64,000 nucleotides of DNA from Sulfurospirillum deleyianum DSM 6946 (GTDB taxonomy: Bacteria > Campylobacterota > Campylobacteria > Campylobacterales > Sulfurospirillaceae): NCBI RefSeq assembly GCF_000024885.1, contig NC_013512.1, positions 1,488,001-1,552,000 on the forward strand. The letters run 5' to 3'. The notes beneath the pieces were generated by a model that ran no database searches, was not told the DNA's origin, and was given only the letters and a program-made list of their open reading frames with translations. The position numbers were made by a program, and so were the translations under genes. Positions 53,042 through 62,320 of this stretch are shown piece after piece; the first letter of the stretch is position 1, and every line of letters starts with the position of its first letter.

Positions 53042-53399
53042 AGCAACCACAAAAGAGCTTTTGGCCTTTATTTTGGAGAGTTTGGCATTGGTTAAAAAGC
53101 GTTTTGAAACTATTCACTCTAGTGATGATTTTTTACAAAACGATGCAGGGCTTGAAAAACTTGATGCCATCGCTATGCGCCTTCAATCCATCGGTGAAGC
53201 GCTTAAAAATCTGATAAAGCGTGAAAAAGAGCTTTTGCTCGAAGTAGCAGATGAGACCTATTGGAGTGAGATTATCAAAACACGTGATTTTATTTCCCAT
53301 CACTACGTGGCGATTGATGCAGAAATTGTATTTGATATTTGTAGCAGTGAGCTTGAAATGCTAGAGAAAAAAATAGTCGCATTGCAAGATTTGGTTTAG
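53034..53399 (+). CDS. hepT: HEPN-domain ribonuclease toxin (HepT type)
   Basis: 121 residues from ATG 53034 (AAGGAAG 6 bases upstream); a longer open frame from 52836 overlaps the antitoxin gene and is not credible. LEKLDAIAMRLQSIGEAL and TRDFISHHYVAID with R-x4-H-x-Y form a complete HEPN active site. It is expected to cut RNA, probably tRNA, unless modified by the MNT protein. Confidence 0.87.
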   Translation: MDKATTKELLAFILESLALVKKRFETIHSSDDFLQNDAGLEKLDAIAMRLQSIGEALKNLIKREKELLLEVADETYWSEIIKTRDFISHHYVAIDAEIVFDICSSELEMLEKKIVALQDLV

Positions 53400-53445
53400 T
53401 CTCTATTTTTATTTTTTTTGTTATGTTATAGGAGCGCAATTTATT

Positions 53446-53807
53446 ATGCTAAGAGATATTTTTGATTATAAAGGTGAAAGTCGATTTAAATTACTCAAAT
53501 TAATATTGAACAAATATCATATTCAAACGACTCTTGACACTTTCAATAATAAGTCTCAGCTTGATTTATTTAAAGACCTTATTTATCATTATTTTATTCA
53601 TAATAGCGATATAGATTTAAAAAAATTAGCAGAATTTTATTTTCAAAATAAAGACAACTATTCTTATAACAGCTCTGAACAAGGTCTATTAGCTATTGTT
53701 TTACGATGGGAAACAGATGTTGGCTTAGCTTTAATAGAAGAAATTAAAAAACATCGAAATATTGATGGTAAACAGCTTAATTGGTCATCTAATGGATTAA
53801 CTTATAA
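53446..53807 (+). pseudogene. 5' part of an ion-channel gene split by an insertion sequence
   Basis: This is about 120 codons from ATG 53446 (GGAG 11 bases upstream) up to the insertion point. The open frame runs on to 53856, but its last residues (SFAPKSQQFLSCTS) come from the insertion sequence. Removing the element and one TTATAA copy joins ACT-TAT-AA to T-TTA-AAA and gives one continuous frame of 416 residues with the segment at 55341-56229. The N-terminal part is AT-rich, helical and unrecognised. Confidence 0.8.
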
Positions 53808-55334
53808 CTCATCTTTCGCACCTAAATCCCAGCAATTCTTGAGTTGCACTTCGTAGTGTAGCAATTATACTGGTAAAATCCTTATTGTTCTTTACAATCT
53901 CATCAATTTGTGCTATTTTGTCCATTATTTCAATAAACGCTTGCATAGCAATAGAAAGCGTGTAGAGTTCACACTCCAAATCTTTAAATAATCCACCAAT
54001 GGTTTTTGGCTCATGGCTGATTCTATTGATGTAGCTGACAATATTGTAAGCAAAGAATGAAAGTGTCATTCTAGCAATCAGTGCTTCATAGATTCTATTT
54101 TCTTCTTGTCCAAACCCAAAGTATTCTCTGAGCTCTTTATAGCCTTGTTCTATATCCCATCGTCGTTTATAAATCTCAATAATCTCTTCATCATTGAGTT
54201 CTAAATCGGTGGAGACAATAGGGATGAGATTGTCGGTGGTTTTAATAAAAACAATTTTGAGTTTCCCTGCATTTTTATGTTCAACAACGGTTGAAAAATA
54301 GCTAAAGCGAATCTTCTTGCCATATGTTCCCACTTTGGCATTTTTAAGCTTTTTGTGTTTTTCATACATGGCATTCAGTGTTTTTTCTTTGTCATTAAAG
54401 TTCCAAATCTTAGTGTTGTTAGCAATTCTTGAAATGACCTTTAGACCCAAATCGTTCATCTCTTGGATAAAGGCTGGTTTAGAGTACCAACTGTCAACCA
54501 GCAAGTAATCAGCGTATATACCACTGTGTACAGCTCTTTTTACCATAGCCAATGCTATCTTAGACTTACCCTCCATAATCTCCATTCTTCGTTTGTAAGC
54601 GTTGCAACGGATATCGAGTTCTGTACTAAACTCTTCAACTTTAACGCGGGCATAGTTTCCCATGCTCATTGCAAAATCTATCATAAAATTTGAATAACCA
54701 TCACTATAATTCAAAGAAACAACATTGATCCCTCTAATGGTTCGCTTCTCTTTATTGCTCCAAAGTCCATCACGACTCCCCTCTATATATTTACCTGTTT
54801 TACCCTCAACCGTATCATCCATAATAAAGACTTTTATTGACGAAGCATCTTGGACTTTATGCAAAAGCTTGATGATTTTTAAAGTGCTTAAAGAGAGAAG
54901 TTTTCTCCAGTTGTAGCTACTATTTTGCAAAAGTCTGTAGTAGGTGTCTTTTTTAAAACTCTCATTGCTTTGGTGCATAAACGAAGATATCTTTTTATTC
55001 ATCACCAACATATAGACAAAGTGTAATACAACAAGATAGGGGGCTACGCCTTCTCTTTTCTTTACAAAGTTAGCACGGTGTAAAATACTCTTGATGTTTA
55101 AGAGTTGCAGTGTTTGATATATGGGGTTTTTAAGCGTTGTATTTATGGCCGATAGGATCTGTTCTTGAAGATTCATGGATGATATTCTTTATTTTTATTA
55201 TAGCTAAAAGTGCCTAATATAGGGCTTTAACAGACTTTTTTCATTTGTCAATATGGAGATGGCACTCTTCTAAACGCTCGAAAGAATAGCCTTTTTAGAC
55301 TATTCTTTTATTGGAATTAGGTGCGAAAGCTCAG
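53808..55334 (-). mobile_element. IS4-superfamily insertion sequence, 1,527 bp, complete
   Basis: The ends are imperfect inverted repeats: CTCATCTTTCGCACCTAA on the left against CTGAGCTTTCGCACCTAA on the right (16 of 18; 20 of 24 when extended). TTATAA flanks both sides (53802-53807 and 55335-55340) as a 6-bp target duplication. One transposase gene fills it, and its stop codon lies inside the left terminal repeat. The duplications and intact transposase suggest recent insertion. A 5-6 bp duplication would suit the IS1634 group, but family assignment needs comparison. Confidence 0.88.
53809..55176 (-). CDS. IS4-type DDE transposase
   Basis: 455 residues. DDE catalytic residues: first Asp in FIMDDTVEGKTGK, second in LLVDSWYSKPAF, Glu in the Y-x2-R-x3-E-x6-K-like block YKRRWDIEQGYKELREYFG. 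The N-terminus has a helical DNA-binding part. The gene is uninterrupted, so the element may be active. The 158 bases upstream to the right end hold the promoter. Confidence 0.92.
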   Translation of the reverse strand: MNLQEQILSAINTTLKNPIYQTLQLLNIKSILHRANFVKKREGVAPYLVVLHFVYMLVMNKKISSFMHQSNESFKKDTYYRLLQNSSYNWRKLLSLSTLKIIKLLHKVQDASSIKVFIMDDTVEGKTGKYIEGSRDGLWSNKEKRTIRGINVVSLNYSDGYSNFMIDFAMSMGNYARVKVEEFSTELDIRCNAYKRRMEIMEGKSKIALAMVKRAVHSGIYADYLLVDSWYSKPAFIQEMNDLGLKVISRIANNTKIWNFNDKEKTLNAMYEKHKKLKNAKVGTYGKKIRFSYFSTVVEHKNAGKLKIVFIKTTDNLIPIVSTDLELNDEEIIEIYKRRWDIEQGYKELREYFGFGQEENRIYEALIARMTLSFFAYNIVSYINRISHEPKTIGGLFKDLECELYTLSIAMQAFIEIMDKIAQIDEIVKNNKDFTSIIATLRSATQELLGFRCER

Positions 55335-55340
55335 TTATAA

Positions 55341-56229
55341 TTTAAAAAAATGGCATTACTTACACAAAGAAATTTTGAGTTATATGCTTAATCAAAAATT
55401 TATTTACGGAAATTTGATAACAATAGATTCTCTTATAGAAGATTATCTAAATTTGGACTTTATACCTTTACATAAATTGGCAGCAAATCATTTTGAAGAA
55501 CTTAAAAATTTATCTCTCGATAATGCCTCAATTCAAGTTTCAATGTTTATATGTCCAGACCTTTCAAATATTGTTTTTCATACTCTACATATTCATAACT
55601 CATTAATTCTAGGGCTTGATTTACAAAATGCAACATATGCTAAAAATATTATTTTAAACAATTCACGTTTATTTCAAGGCTCCTTAATTTCTCCAACAGA
55701 TAAACAGAACAATATTAATCTCATTTTTAAAAAACCTAATATATTTGCATTACTTAAAAGTCTAGTGTATGGTAAAAAAGCATTTTTATTTCAAAAATTA
55801 GAATTACTTCCAGGTACAACATTAGAATCAAAAGAGTTGTATGATTACTACAATTGGTACAATTATTATGTTATAAATAATCGAAAAAGAAGCAAATTAA
55901 CTTCTTTTTTTGATTTGGTTATGACCAAATACTATACATCGTTTTTTTATGTCTTTTTATGGTCTGTTATTTTTATTGTCGGATATGCTACTGCCATGTA
56001 CTTTTTAAATCACATTGGCAATTTTTTTACTTTTAAAGAAGGAATAAAAGATGATTTTCCAACATACTTATTTATGAGTTTAACAAACTTTACAACACTA
56101 GGATTTGGTGAAATTGTACCATCTCATTGGTTCTCATATATTGTTGTTACAATGGAAGTATTTACTGGATACTATATGTTAGCTATGTTAGTTGCAATAG
56201 TTGCAAAACGAGAAATGAAATACTCTTAG
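55341..56229 (+). pseudogene. 3' part of the split ion-channel gene (two-helix potassium channel)
   Basis: It is in frame with the 53446 segment after removal of the insertion sequence. It begins NLKKWHYLHKEIL, continues with a pentapeptide-like stretch (NIVFHTLHIHNSLILGLDL), then two membrane helices around the filter TLGFGEIVPS, the Ion_trans_2 potassium-channel signature. An open GTG frame from 55321 could give a truncated product using insertion-sequence bases. In the intact form the channel carried a long cytoplasmic N-terminus. Confidence 0.82.
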
Positions 56230-56257
56230 CTACTAAAACTTAATATAACGAATAGCA

Positions 56258-56276
56258 GGACTCAACTTTTAACTTT
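56258..56276 (-). repeat. Dispersed 18-bp motif, copy D (inverted)
   Basis: On the minus strand AAAGTTAAAAGTTGAGTCC, a variant of copies A-C. It abuts the stop of the YoeB-type toxin gene and sits at the end of the interrupted channel gene. Confidence 0.45.
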
Positions 56277-56546
56277 CTACTTATCCGCATAATGCGTTTT
56301 ACATTGTACGACCTCGATGGTCTCTTCTAAAATGCGGTAAACAATGCGATTTTTTTCATCAATCCTACGACTCCAATACTCTGACAAATCGCCTCTTAGC
56401 CGCTCAGGTTTGCCGATGCCCATGTTGCCATTTCGCATGATGTCTGACAAGAGTTGATTGATGCGTTTTAGCGTCTTTTTATCTTCACTCTGCCATGAAA
56501 GATATTCGTCCCATGCTATTTGCGTAAAAACGATTTTTTGACTCAT
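56277..56546 (-). CDS. yoeB: YoeB/Txe-family mRNA interferase toxin
   Basis: 89 residues. AWDEYLSWQSEDKKTLKRIN, GKPERLRGDLSEYWSRRID, NRIVYRI and the end HYADK match YoeB throughout; E, R and the terminal H-Y are catalytic. It cuts mRNA in ribosomes. The start overlaps the antitoxin stop by 4 bases. Confidence 0.92.
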   Translation of the reverse strand: MSQKIVFTQIAWDEYLSWQSEDKKTLKRINQLLSDIMRNGNMGIGKPERLRGDLSEYWSRRIDEKNRIVYRILEETIEVVQCKTHYADK

Positions 56547-56806
56547 TGAGCCATCTTTTCTAACGCATCAAGGCTTTTTACCGTTTTGTCGGTACTGGCA
56601 ATGGACTCTCGTAGTTTTGCTTGATTGTATGGGCTATAAAACGCATCTTTACGCACCACTTCAAAAGGAATGCCACCACGGTTGAGTGCTTGACGTACAA
56701 ACATATTAAACGCTGTGGTCATGTTAAGCCCTAACTCACCAAAAAGCTCTTCAGCTTGTTTTTTCACCGTTTCATCCATGCGAATATTGATGTTTACTTG
56801 TGCCAT
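56543..56806 (-). CDS. RelB/DinJ-family antitoxin paired with YoeB
   Basis: 87 residues. NINIRMDETVKKQAEELFGELGLNMTTAFNMFV is the DinJ/RelB ribbon-helix-helix. YoeB is more often paired with a YefM/Phd antitoxin, so this combination is a less common exchange of partners. TGTAAAT repeats upstream may be its operator. Confidence 0.87.
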   Translation of the reverse strand: MAQVNINIRMDETVKKQAEELFGELGLNMTTAFNMFVRQALNRGGIPFEVVRKDAFYSPYNQAKLRESIASTDKTVKSLDALEKMAQ

Positions 56807-56823
56807 AATTTCTCCTTTATTTT

Positions 56824-56861
56824 TGTAAATTATAGCAAATTGTAAATAAAATTATGTAAAT
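56824..56861. promoter_or_regulatory. TGTAAAT repeats upstream of the YoeB antitoxin gene
   Basis: TGTAAAT occurs at 56824, 56841 and 56855 in the AT-rich stretch directly before the antitoxin start. Repeated short sites here are likely the autoregulatory operator. Spacing (17 and 14) is uneven, so this is tentative. Confidence 0.35.
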
Positions 56862-56896
56862 TTATTAGATTTTCTGCATAATAGAGGGCTTTTCTT

Positions 56897-57481
56897 TTAA
56901 TGTTTATCTAAAAGCATTTTCTCTTCTTCCTCTGAAAGAAAACGCCATGTGCCAATGTCGATGTCAAGTTTAAAATCACCAATGCTAATTCGGTTTAGCT
57001 CTAAAACTTTTAAAGGTGTGCCAAATTTTGGGTCTTTGAGTGCCCCAAACAATCGACGAATATGACGATTTTTTCCCTCGTCAATCACAACGCTTAGTTT
57101 CGTTTTGGCACCGCCCATGCCTATCTTTTTCACTTCCAGTGCTTTCAATAAACCTTGTGAAGTTTGAACCCCTTTTAATGCCTCTGCGATATGTTCATCC
57201 ATCACATGCCCTCGCACCCAAATCTCATATACTTTGGTGCACTTTTTAGGCGTCGTCAATGCGTTGCTTATGTGACCGTTGGTGGTAAATAACAAAAGCC
57301 CCTTCGAGTCTAAATCAAGCCGTCCAATGGGCATCCATCCTTCATTAAAAGCCCAATCGGGCAAAAGATCATACACTGTTTTCCGCCCAAGATCATCCGA
57401 ACGTGTAACGAGATAACCCTTAGGTTTGTTGAGAACGAACAGCTTTTTTGAAGTGGTCATTGTGTGAGTTATTGGGAGCAT
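56897..57481 (-). CDS. Pseudouridine synthase, RsuA/RluE-like
   Basis: 194 residues from ATG 57481, preceded by AAAGGG at a good distance. FVLNKPKGYLVTRSDD, the catalytic block PIGRLDLDSKGLLLFT (Asp) and EGKNRHIRRLFGAL are family signatures. There is no N-terminal S4 domain, as in RluE. It isomerises a uridine in rRNA; the site is not known. It overlaps the end of the ABC ATPase gene. Confidence 0.87.
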   Translation of the reverse strand: MLPITHTMTTSKKLFVLNKPKGYLVTRSDDLGRKTVYDLLPDWAFNEGWMPIGRLDLDSKGLLLFTTNGHISNALTTPKKCTKVYEIWVRGHVMDEHIAEALKGVQTSQGLLKALEVKKIGMGGAKTKLSVVIDEGKNRHIRRLFGALKDPKFGTPLKVLELNRISIGDFKLDIDIGTWRFLSEEEEKMLLDKH

Positions 57482-58269
57482 TTATCGACCCTTTCAATCA
57501 CATAACGCCCATTTTCACACGTTACATGTAAAGGCACACCAAAGGTAAAACTCAGATGTTCATCGCTTAACATCTCCTCTTTTTTCCCTTGTTGGTAAAT
57601 GCGTCCCTCTTTTAAAAGTACCACATGAGAAATTGCTTCAAAGACCTCTTCTAAATGATGCGTAATCAAGATAACCGTACGCTCTCTTGCGATTTTTTGC
57701 AGTAAATTTACAAACTCTATTTGCGCTTTGATGTCCAGTCCCACGGTGGGCTCATCGAGTATCATCGCTTTAGGTTCATGCACCAAAGAGCGTGCGATGA
57801 TGCAGCGCCTAAGCTCCCCTGTGCTCATGCTTGAGATGCGTTTATCCCTTAAATGCGAAATTTCCAAAGAGGCTAAAACCTCTTCTGCTTTCTTTACATG
57901 TAAAGGCGAAAAACCTTGGTGTTCGTAGAGATGAAAACTGCTAAAAAAACCTGAGAGAGCTACTTCAAACCCATTCAAATCAGGCGCTCTTTCGCTAAAT
58001 TGGTAGTGCAAATCATTGGTAATAATCCCCAGATTTTTTTTCAGCTCCCAAATATCCCAAACACTTTTACCAAAAACCTCTTTTTTCATCACCTCACTGT
58101 AACGAGGGTAAATGTCGTTGGAGAAGAGTTTTAGCAGGGTTGATTTTCCAGAGCCGTTTGCCCCTAAAATCGCTGTGTGTTCACCCTCTTTTATCTTAAG
58201 GCTGATGTCATGCAACACATTTTCATCTTCATATGCCACACAAATATGCTCAAAATTAACAATCTCCAT
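57469..58269 (-). CDS. ABC-type ATPase (ModF/YlmA-like)
   Basis: 266 residues from ATG 58269 (GGAG 5 bases upstream); the GTG at 58275 directly abuts that ribosome site. Walker A ILGANGSGKSTLL, signature MSTGELRRC, Walker B AMILDEPTVGLD and the H-loop ITHHLEE are intact. Members of this group often lack a permease gene; none is adjacent. Two palindrome copies are read PLHVKK and PLHVTC. Confidence 0.87.
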   Translation of the reverse strand: MEIVNFEHICVAYEDENVLHDISLKIKEGEHTAILGANGSGKSTLLKLFSNDIYPRYSEVMKKEVFGKSVWDIWELKKNLGIITNDLHYQFSERAPDLNGFEVALSGFFSSFHLYEHQGFSPLHVKKAEEVLASLEISHLRDKRISSMSTGELRRCIIARSLVHEPKAMILDEPTVGLDIKAQIEFVNLLQKIARERTVILITHHLEEVFEAISHVVLLKEGRIYQQGKKEEMLSDEHLSFTFGVPLHVTCENGRYVIERVDKCSQ

Positions 58270-58313
58270 CTTCACTCCTTTGCCAAAATTATAGCACGTC
58301 CGCCCTTTTGCTT

Positions 58314-58339
58314 TTCATATCAATATATCTTGATATGAA
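58314..58339. promoter_or_regulatory. ArsR operator, perfect 10-bp inverted repeat
   Basis: TTCATATCAA (58314-58323) and TTGATATGAA (58330-58339) surround 6 bases. The site lies 42 bases upstream of arsR and overlaps the expected promoter (TATACT follows near 58353). ArsR-family repressors bind such dyads. Confidence 0.7.
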
Positions 58340-58381
58340 TAAAACTTTGTGCTATACTCTCCTAAAATTTAAGGAAAACGC

Positions 58382-58696
58382 ATGGAGATTTTTTTACAAA
58401 CCATCGGTGCGCTCAACGATGCCACTCGTTTGCAGATTCTTCGTTTTATTCAGCTCAACGGCGAAGTGTGCGTGTGTGAGATAGAAGCGTCATTTAATAT
58501 GATTCAATCACGCATCTCCCGCCATCTTAAAATCCTCAAAGATGCGGGATTTTTACGGGTTAATAGACGAGGAAAATGGGCATACTACGCCATTCGTACC
58601 CCACTGGATCGCTTTCGTTTGGAATGTTTGGAAGAGCTGAGTTATCTTGACATCCCTTTGCCCCTCAAACCACTGGCGTGTAACGAAAATCTATGA
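58382..58696 (+). CDS. arsR: ArsR-family metalloid-responsive repressor
   Basis: 104 residues. ALNDATRLQILRFIQLNGEVCVCEI carries the arsenite-binding VCVC motif, then a winged helix (SRISRHLKILKDAGFL and RRGKWAYYAI). It overlaps arsB by 4 bases, so arsenite should relieve repression of both. The dyad at 58314-58339 is the probable operator. Confidence 0.92.
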   Translation: MEIFLQTIGALNDATRLQILRFIQLNGEVCVCEIEASFNMIQSRISRHLKILKDAGFLRVNRRGKWAYYAIRTPLDRFRLECLEELSYLDIPLPLKPLACNENL

Positions 58697-59952
58697 TACT
58701 CTCTTTTTCACTTTTCCTCGCTACCCTTTTGCTGGTGATTATTCAACCTCGTGGACTTAAAATCGGCACTTCTGCTATGATAGGAGCAGGATTTGCTCTG
58801 CTTTTAGGCGTGGTCAGTTTTGAGGATGTTTTAGTGGTCACAGACATTGTTTGGGATGCGACGTTGGCGTTTATTGGTATTATTATTCTCTCTTTAGTCC
58901 TTGATGAAATAGGCTTTTTTGAGTGGTGCGCCATTAAAATGGCAAAGCTCTCCTATGGCAATGGACATCTGATGTTTGTCTATGCGCTTCTTTTAGGCTC
59001 ACTCATCTCCGCACTCTTTGCCAATGATGGAGCGGTGCTTATTTTGACCCCAATTTTACTGGCTAAAATGCGCATTTTAAAGTTAGAAGCCAAAACGATT
59101 GTGGCGTTTTTACTCGCAGGAGGCTTTATCTCCGATAGTGCGTCACTCCCCTTTGTCTTTTCAAACCTTACCAACATTGTGACGGCAAACTACTTTAACA
59201 TTGGTTTTGCGACCTATGTGAGCGTTATGTTGACCCCTTATATCGCAAGCACCATTGTTTCCATTGCGATTTTATGGCTCTTTTTACGCAAAGATATTCC
59301 TTTACATGTAAACACAGAGCTTCTTAAAAATCCCGATGATGTCTTAAAAAGCAAACCCCTTTTTTATCTGAGTTGGATTTTTATCGCAGGGCTTATGGCA
59401 AGCTATTTTGTGGGCGAATTTTACCACGTGCCCATTAGCTTTATCGCCTTAGGTGGGGCATTTAGTTTTTTGGCCATCGCAAGCTACTTTAAAGCCGCCA
59501 AACCGTGGCTGACCATTAAAACTGCTCCGTGGCAAGTGGTGTGGTTTAGCATTGGGCTTTACATTGTGGTGTATGGGTTAAAAAACGCCGGACTGACGGA
59601 GTATTTGAGCGCTCTTTTGCAAACGCTTAACCAACAAGGAGAGCTTATCGCCATTGTTGGGACGGGATTTATCGCAGCTTTCTTAAGTGCGGTGATGAAT
59701 AATCTCCCCAGTGTTATGATTATGGATATTGCCTTACATGACATCCAAAATAGTGCCTTAGCCTACGCCAATATTATCGGGTGCAATTTAGGACCGAAGA
59801 TGACCCCTTTTGGCTCACTCGCCACGCTTTTGTGGTTGCATGTCATGGCAAACAAGGGGGTGAAAATTAGCTTTTGGGAGTACTCAAAATTTGGACTTAT
59901 CGTCACTCCACCCATTCTTTTACTCGTTCTCTTAAGCCTCGCAAGCCTTTAA
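58693..59952 (+). CDS. arsB: Arsenite efflux permease
   Basis: 419 residues with about 11-12 membrane helices. LLGSLISALFANDGAVLILTP, FISDSASLPFVFSNLTNI and FLSAVMNNLPSVMI are ArsB/NhaD-type helices. It exports arsenite or antimonite. It is coupled to arsR; no arsC or arsA is nearby. A palindrome copy reads PLHVNT in a cytoplasmic loop. Confidence 0.93.
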   Translation: MILSFSLFLATLLLVIIQPRGLKIGTSAMIGAGFALLLGVVSFEDVLVVTDIVWDATLAFIGIIILSLVLDEIGFFEWCAIKMAKLSYGNGHLMFVYALLLGSLISALFANDGAVLILTPILLAKMRILKLEAKTIVAFLLAGGFISDSASLPFVFSNLTNIVTANYFNIGFATYVSVMLTPYIASTIVSIAILWLFLRKDIPLHVNTELLKNPDDVLKSKPLFYLSWIFIAGLMASYFVGEFYHVPISFIALGGAFSFLAIASYFKAAKPWLTIKTAPWQVVWFSIGLYIVVYGLKNAGLTEYLSALLQTLNQQGELIAIVGTGFIAAFLSAVMNNLPSVMIMDIALHDIQNSALAYANIIGCNLGPKMTPFGSLATLLWLHVMANKGVKISFWEYSKFGLIVTPPILLLVLLSLASL

Positions 59953-60028
59953 ATGTTTTACATGTAAAGGTTCATGCTTTGTTGTGACTTTTGTGTTACA
60001 ATAAAACAACTTTGCAAAGGAGTAAGCC

Positions 60029-60946
60029 ATGAAAATCACCCCTGAAATTCTCTTTGAAGCACGCCGTCATTTTTTAAAACTGGGAGCTGGAGCACTGGTA
60101 AGCACCACGGCACTCTCCAAACTTTTAGCCTCCATGCCAGAAGAAATTCAACTCTCCTTTACCAAAGATGCCAACCCCTTAAACCTCACGCCTAATACCT
60201 TTGAGCAGGTGAGCAATTATGTCAATTTTTACGAATTTTCCACCGATAAAACCGCTCCTGTCAAAATGGCTCAGAGCATGAAAACCAAACCGTGGAATGT
60301 GGGCTTTTTTGGTGAAATTAAAACCGAACAGATGCTAGAAGTGGATGATCTTATCGCTAAGTTTGGACTGGAAGAGCGCATTTATCGTTTTCGCTGTGTC
60401 GAGGGTTGGTCGATGGTCGTTCCGTGGATTGGATTTCCACTCTACAAATTGCTTGATTACCTAGAGCCAAATGCCAAAGCCAAATACGTGAAGTTTACGA
60501 CTCGTCATGAACCTGCAATGTTTCCCGACCAACAAAAAGGACTTTTTGCCTCTATCCAACATCCTTACGTGGAAGGGCTACGCATGGATGAAGCACGTCA
60601 TCCACTCACCTTCATTGCGGTGGGAATGTACGGCAAAGCGCTTCCGAAACAAAATGGCGCACCGATTCGTTTGGTCGTACCGTGGAAATACGGCTTTAAA
60701 TCCATCAAATCCATCGACCTCATTGAGTGCGTGGAAGAAGAGCCTAAAAATACCTGGCAAGTGATGGACTCAAAAGAGTACGGCTTCTACGCCAATGTCA
60801 ATCCAAACGTTGATCACCCCAGATGGAGTCAAGCCAAAGAGCGAGTACTTGGAAAACTCACCAAACAAGCCACTTTGCCTTTTAACGGCTACGAGAAAGA
60901 GGTGGGACATCTGTATGCGGGAATGGACTTGAGGAAGTTTTTTTGA
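60029..60946 (+). CDS. msrP: Periplasmic methionine-sulfoxide reductase, molybdopterin catalytic subunit
   Basis: 305 residues with a Tat signal ([15 protein letters not shown]). The molybdenum-ligand cysteine C123 is in [10 protein letters not shown], with [26 protein letters not shown] and [20 protein letters not shown] around it (YedY fold). It repairs oxidised methionine in periplasmic proteins, drawing electrons from quinol through MsrQ. It follows a palindrome copy and a GGAG ribosome site. Confidence 0.95.
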   Translation: MKITPEILFEARRHFLKLGAGALVSTTALSKLLASMPEEIQLSFTKDANPLNLTPNTFEQVSNYVNFYEFSTDKTAPVKMAQSMKTKPWNVGFFGEIKTEQMLEVDDLIAKFGLEERIYRFRCVEGWSMVVPWIGFPLYKLLDYLEPNAKAKYVKFTTRHEPAMFPDQQKGLFASIQHPYVEGLRMDEARHPLTFIAVGMYGKALPKQNGAPIRLVVPWKYGFKSIKSIDLIECVEEEPKNTWQVMDSKEYGFYANVNPNVDHPRWSQAKERVLGKLTKQATLPFNGYEKEVGHLYAGMDLRKFF

Positions 60947-61485
60947 AAACGTTTCTTACGCTCATTGCCCTCCTTCCTTTGGGGTACGCTTACTACAAAC
61001 TTGAAAGTGCCATCGACCCGATTAAAATGCTCTACACCACCACAGGCGTTGGGGCGATGGTACTGCTTTTGCTCTCACTCGTGCCTTCTACATGTAAACG
61101 AGTCTATGGGCAAAACTTCCTCCGCTACCGCAAAACCATTGGGCTTTTAAGCTTTGTTTACGCCCTTTTACATGTAAGCGTTTTTGTCGTTTTAGACAGT
61201 GAATTTGACTTTGTCACCCTCTTTGAGAAAAGCCTTAAAAAGCCGTTCATCTATGTTGGTGTTATCGCTTTTTTCATCCTTCTTTTCATGGCACTGACTT
61301 CTTTTAAAAAGCTCTTTGCTAAGTTTTCAAAGTACCACAAAGCGGTCTATCTCGCTTTAGCCTTAGCCCTGCTTCATAGCTTCTGGGCGCAAAAAGTCGC
61401 TGGTGTGTTTGAGTATGGCATCGTTGCTGTGGGTGTCGTGCTTTTATGGGAGAGAGTTTGGGCGTGGAAGACAAATTTTAAGTAG
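60943..61485 (+). CDS. msrQ: Haem membrane subunit of the MsrPQ system
   Basis: 180 residues, six hydrophobic helices, ferric-reductase-like (YedZ) family. Haem histidines are likely in [18 protein letters not shown] and LALLHSFWA. Translation begins at a TTG (60943) that overlaps the msrP stop as TTGA, with GAGGAAG upstream. A palindrome copy encodes the LHV containing a probable haem histidine, and a near match is read PSTCKR. Confidence 0.9.
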   Translation: MKTFLTLIALLPLGYAYYKLESAIDPIKMLYTTTGVGAMVLLLLSLVPSTCKRVYGQNFLRYRKTIGLLSFVYALLHVSVFVVLDSEFDFVTLFEKSLKKPFIYVGVIAFFILLFMALTSFKKLFAKFSKYHKAVYLALALALLHSFWAQKVAGVFEYGIVAVGVVLLWERVWAWKTNFK

Positions 61486-61549
61486 AAAAACATACGCACT
61501 TCGGTAAAATCTGCTTTTCTAGCAAGACCTTCAAAGGTAAAAATAACAT

Positions 61550-62317
61550 ATGAATCTGCACTTTAATCGTTCACTGATTCAAGAGTATAAAAATAGTTCC
61601 CAAATTGCCCGTGTTCTCACTGAAAATTGGGTAGAAAAAAATATTTTTTGCCCCAGTTGTGGCACACCCATCCAATCTTATGAAAATAATCGCCCTGTGG
61701 CTGATTTTTATTGTCTTACATGTAAAGAACAATTTGAGTTAAAAAGCAAAAAAGGCTCTTTAGGTAAAAAAGTAACCGATGGCGCTTACGATACGATGAT
61801 TGCACGACTTAAAAGTTCAGAAAACCCCAATTTTTTCTTTTTAACCTATGAGCTAAAAACCCTTCAAATTCATAATTTTGTTGTGATGCCAAAACATTTT
61901 TTTACCCCAGAAATCATTGAAAAGCGTAAACCCCTATCCCCCAATGCAAAACGCGCAGGATGGGTGGGATGCAATATTTTACTGAGTGCCTTACCTGAGA
62001 GTGGAAAAATTTTTTACATACACAATCAAACCATACAAAGCAAAGATGCCATTTTAGAGAAATGGGCAAAAACACTCTTTTTAAAAGAATCTCATGGTGA
62101 ACAAAAAGGGTGGATTCTTGATATTATGGCGTGTATTGAAAAGCTCCATAAAAAGCAATTTACAAGACAAGAGCTATTGACATTTATTCCTTATTTACAA
62201 ACAAAATACCCCAAAAACAATAACATCGAATTCAAAATTTCACAGCAACTGCAAGTTTTAAGAGACAAAGGTTTTTTAAAATTTACAGCCCGTGGCAATT
62301 ACGAATTAATAGGATAA
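61550..62317 (+). CDS. DpnI-type methyl-dependent restriction endonuclease
   Basis: 255 residues resembling DpnI from end to end (start LHFNRSLIQEYKNSSQIARV; NRPVADFYC; ELKSKKG; NPNFFFLTY; AKRAGWVGCNI; winged-helix end QQLQVLRDKGFLKF). Catalytic PD-(D/E)xK residues are D52, E63 and K65; zinc cysteines C34, C37, C55 and C58. DpnI cuts GATC only when the adenine is methylated, so the host should lack Dam methylation. A palindrome copy encodes LTCK with C58. No methyltransferase is adjacent. Confidence 0.9.
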   Translation: MNLHFNRSLIQEYKNSSQIARVLTENWVEKNIFCPSCGTPIQSYENNRPVADFYCLTCKEQFELKSKKGSLGKKVTDGAYDTMIARLKSSENPNFFFLTYELKTLQIHNFVVMPKHFFTPEIIEKRKPLSPNAKRAGWVGCNILLSALPESGKIFYIHNQTIQSKDAILEKWAKTLFLKESHGEQKGWILDIMACIEKLHKKQFTRQELLTFIPYLQTKYPKNNNIEFKISQQLQVLRDKGFLKFTARGNYELIG

Positions 62318-62320
62318 TCT

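Noticed and set aside
53808-53856. Natural-looking C-terminus of the channel fragment at 53856.
   Set aside because: The final residues are encoded by the insertion sequence end, so they are not part of the original protein.
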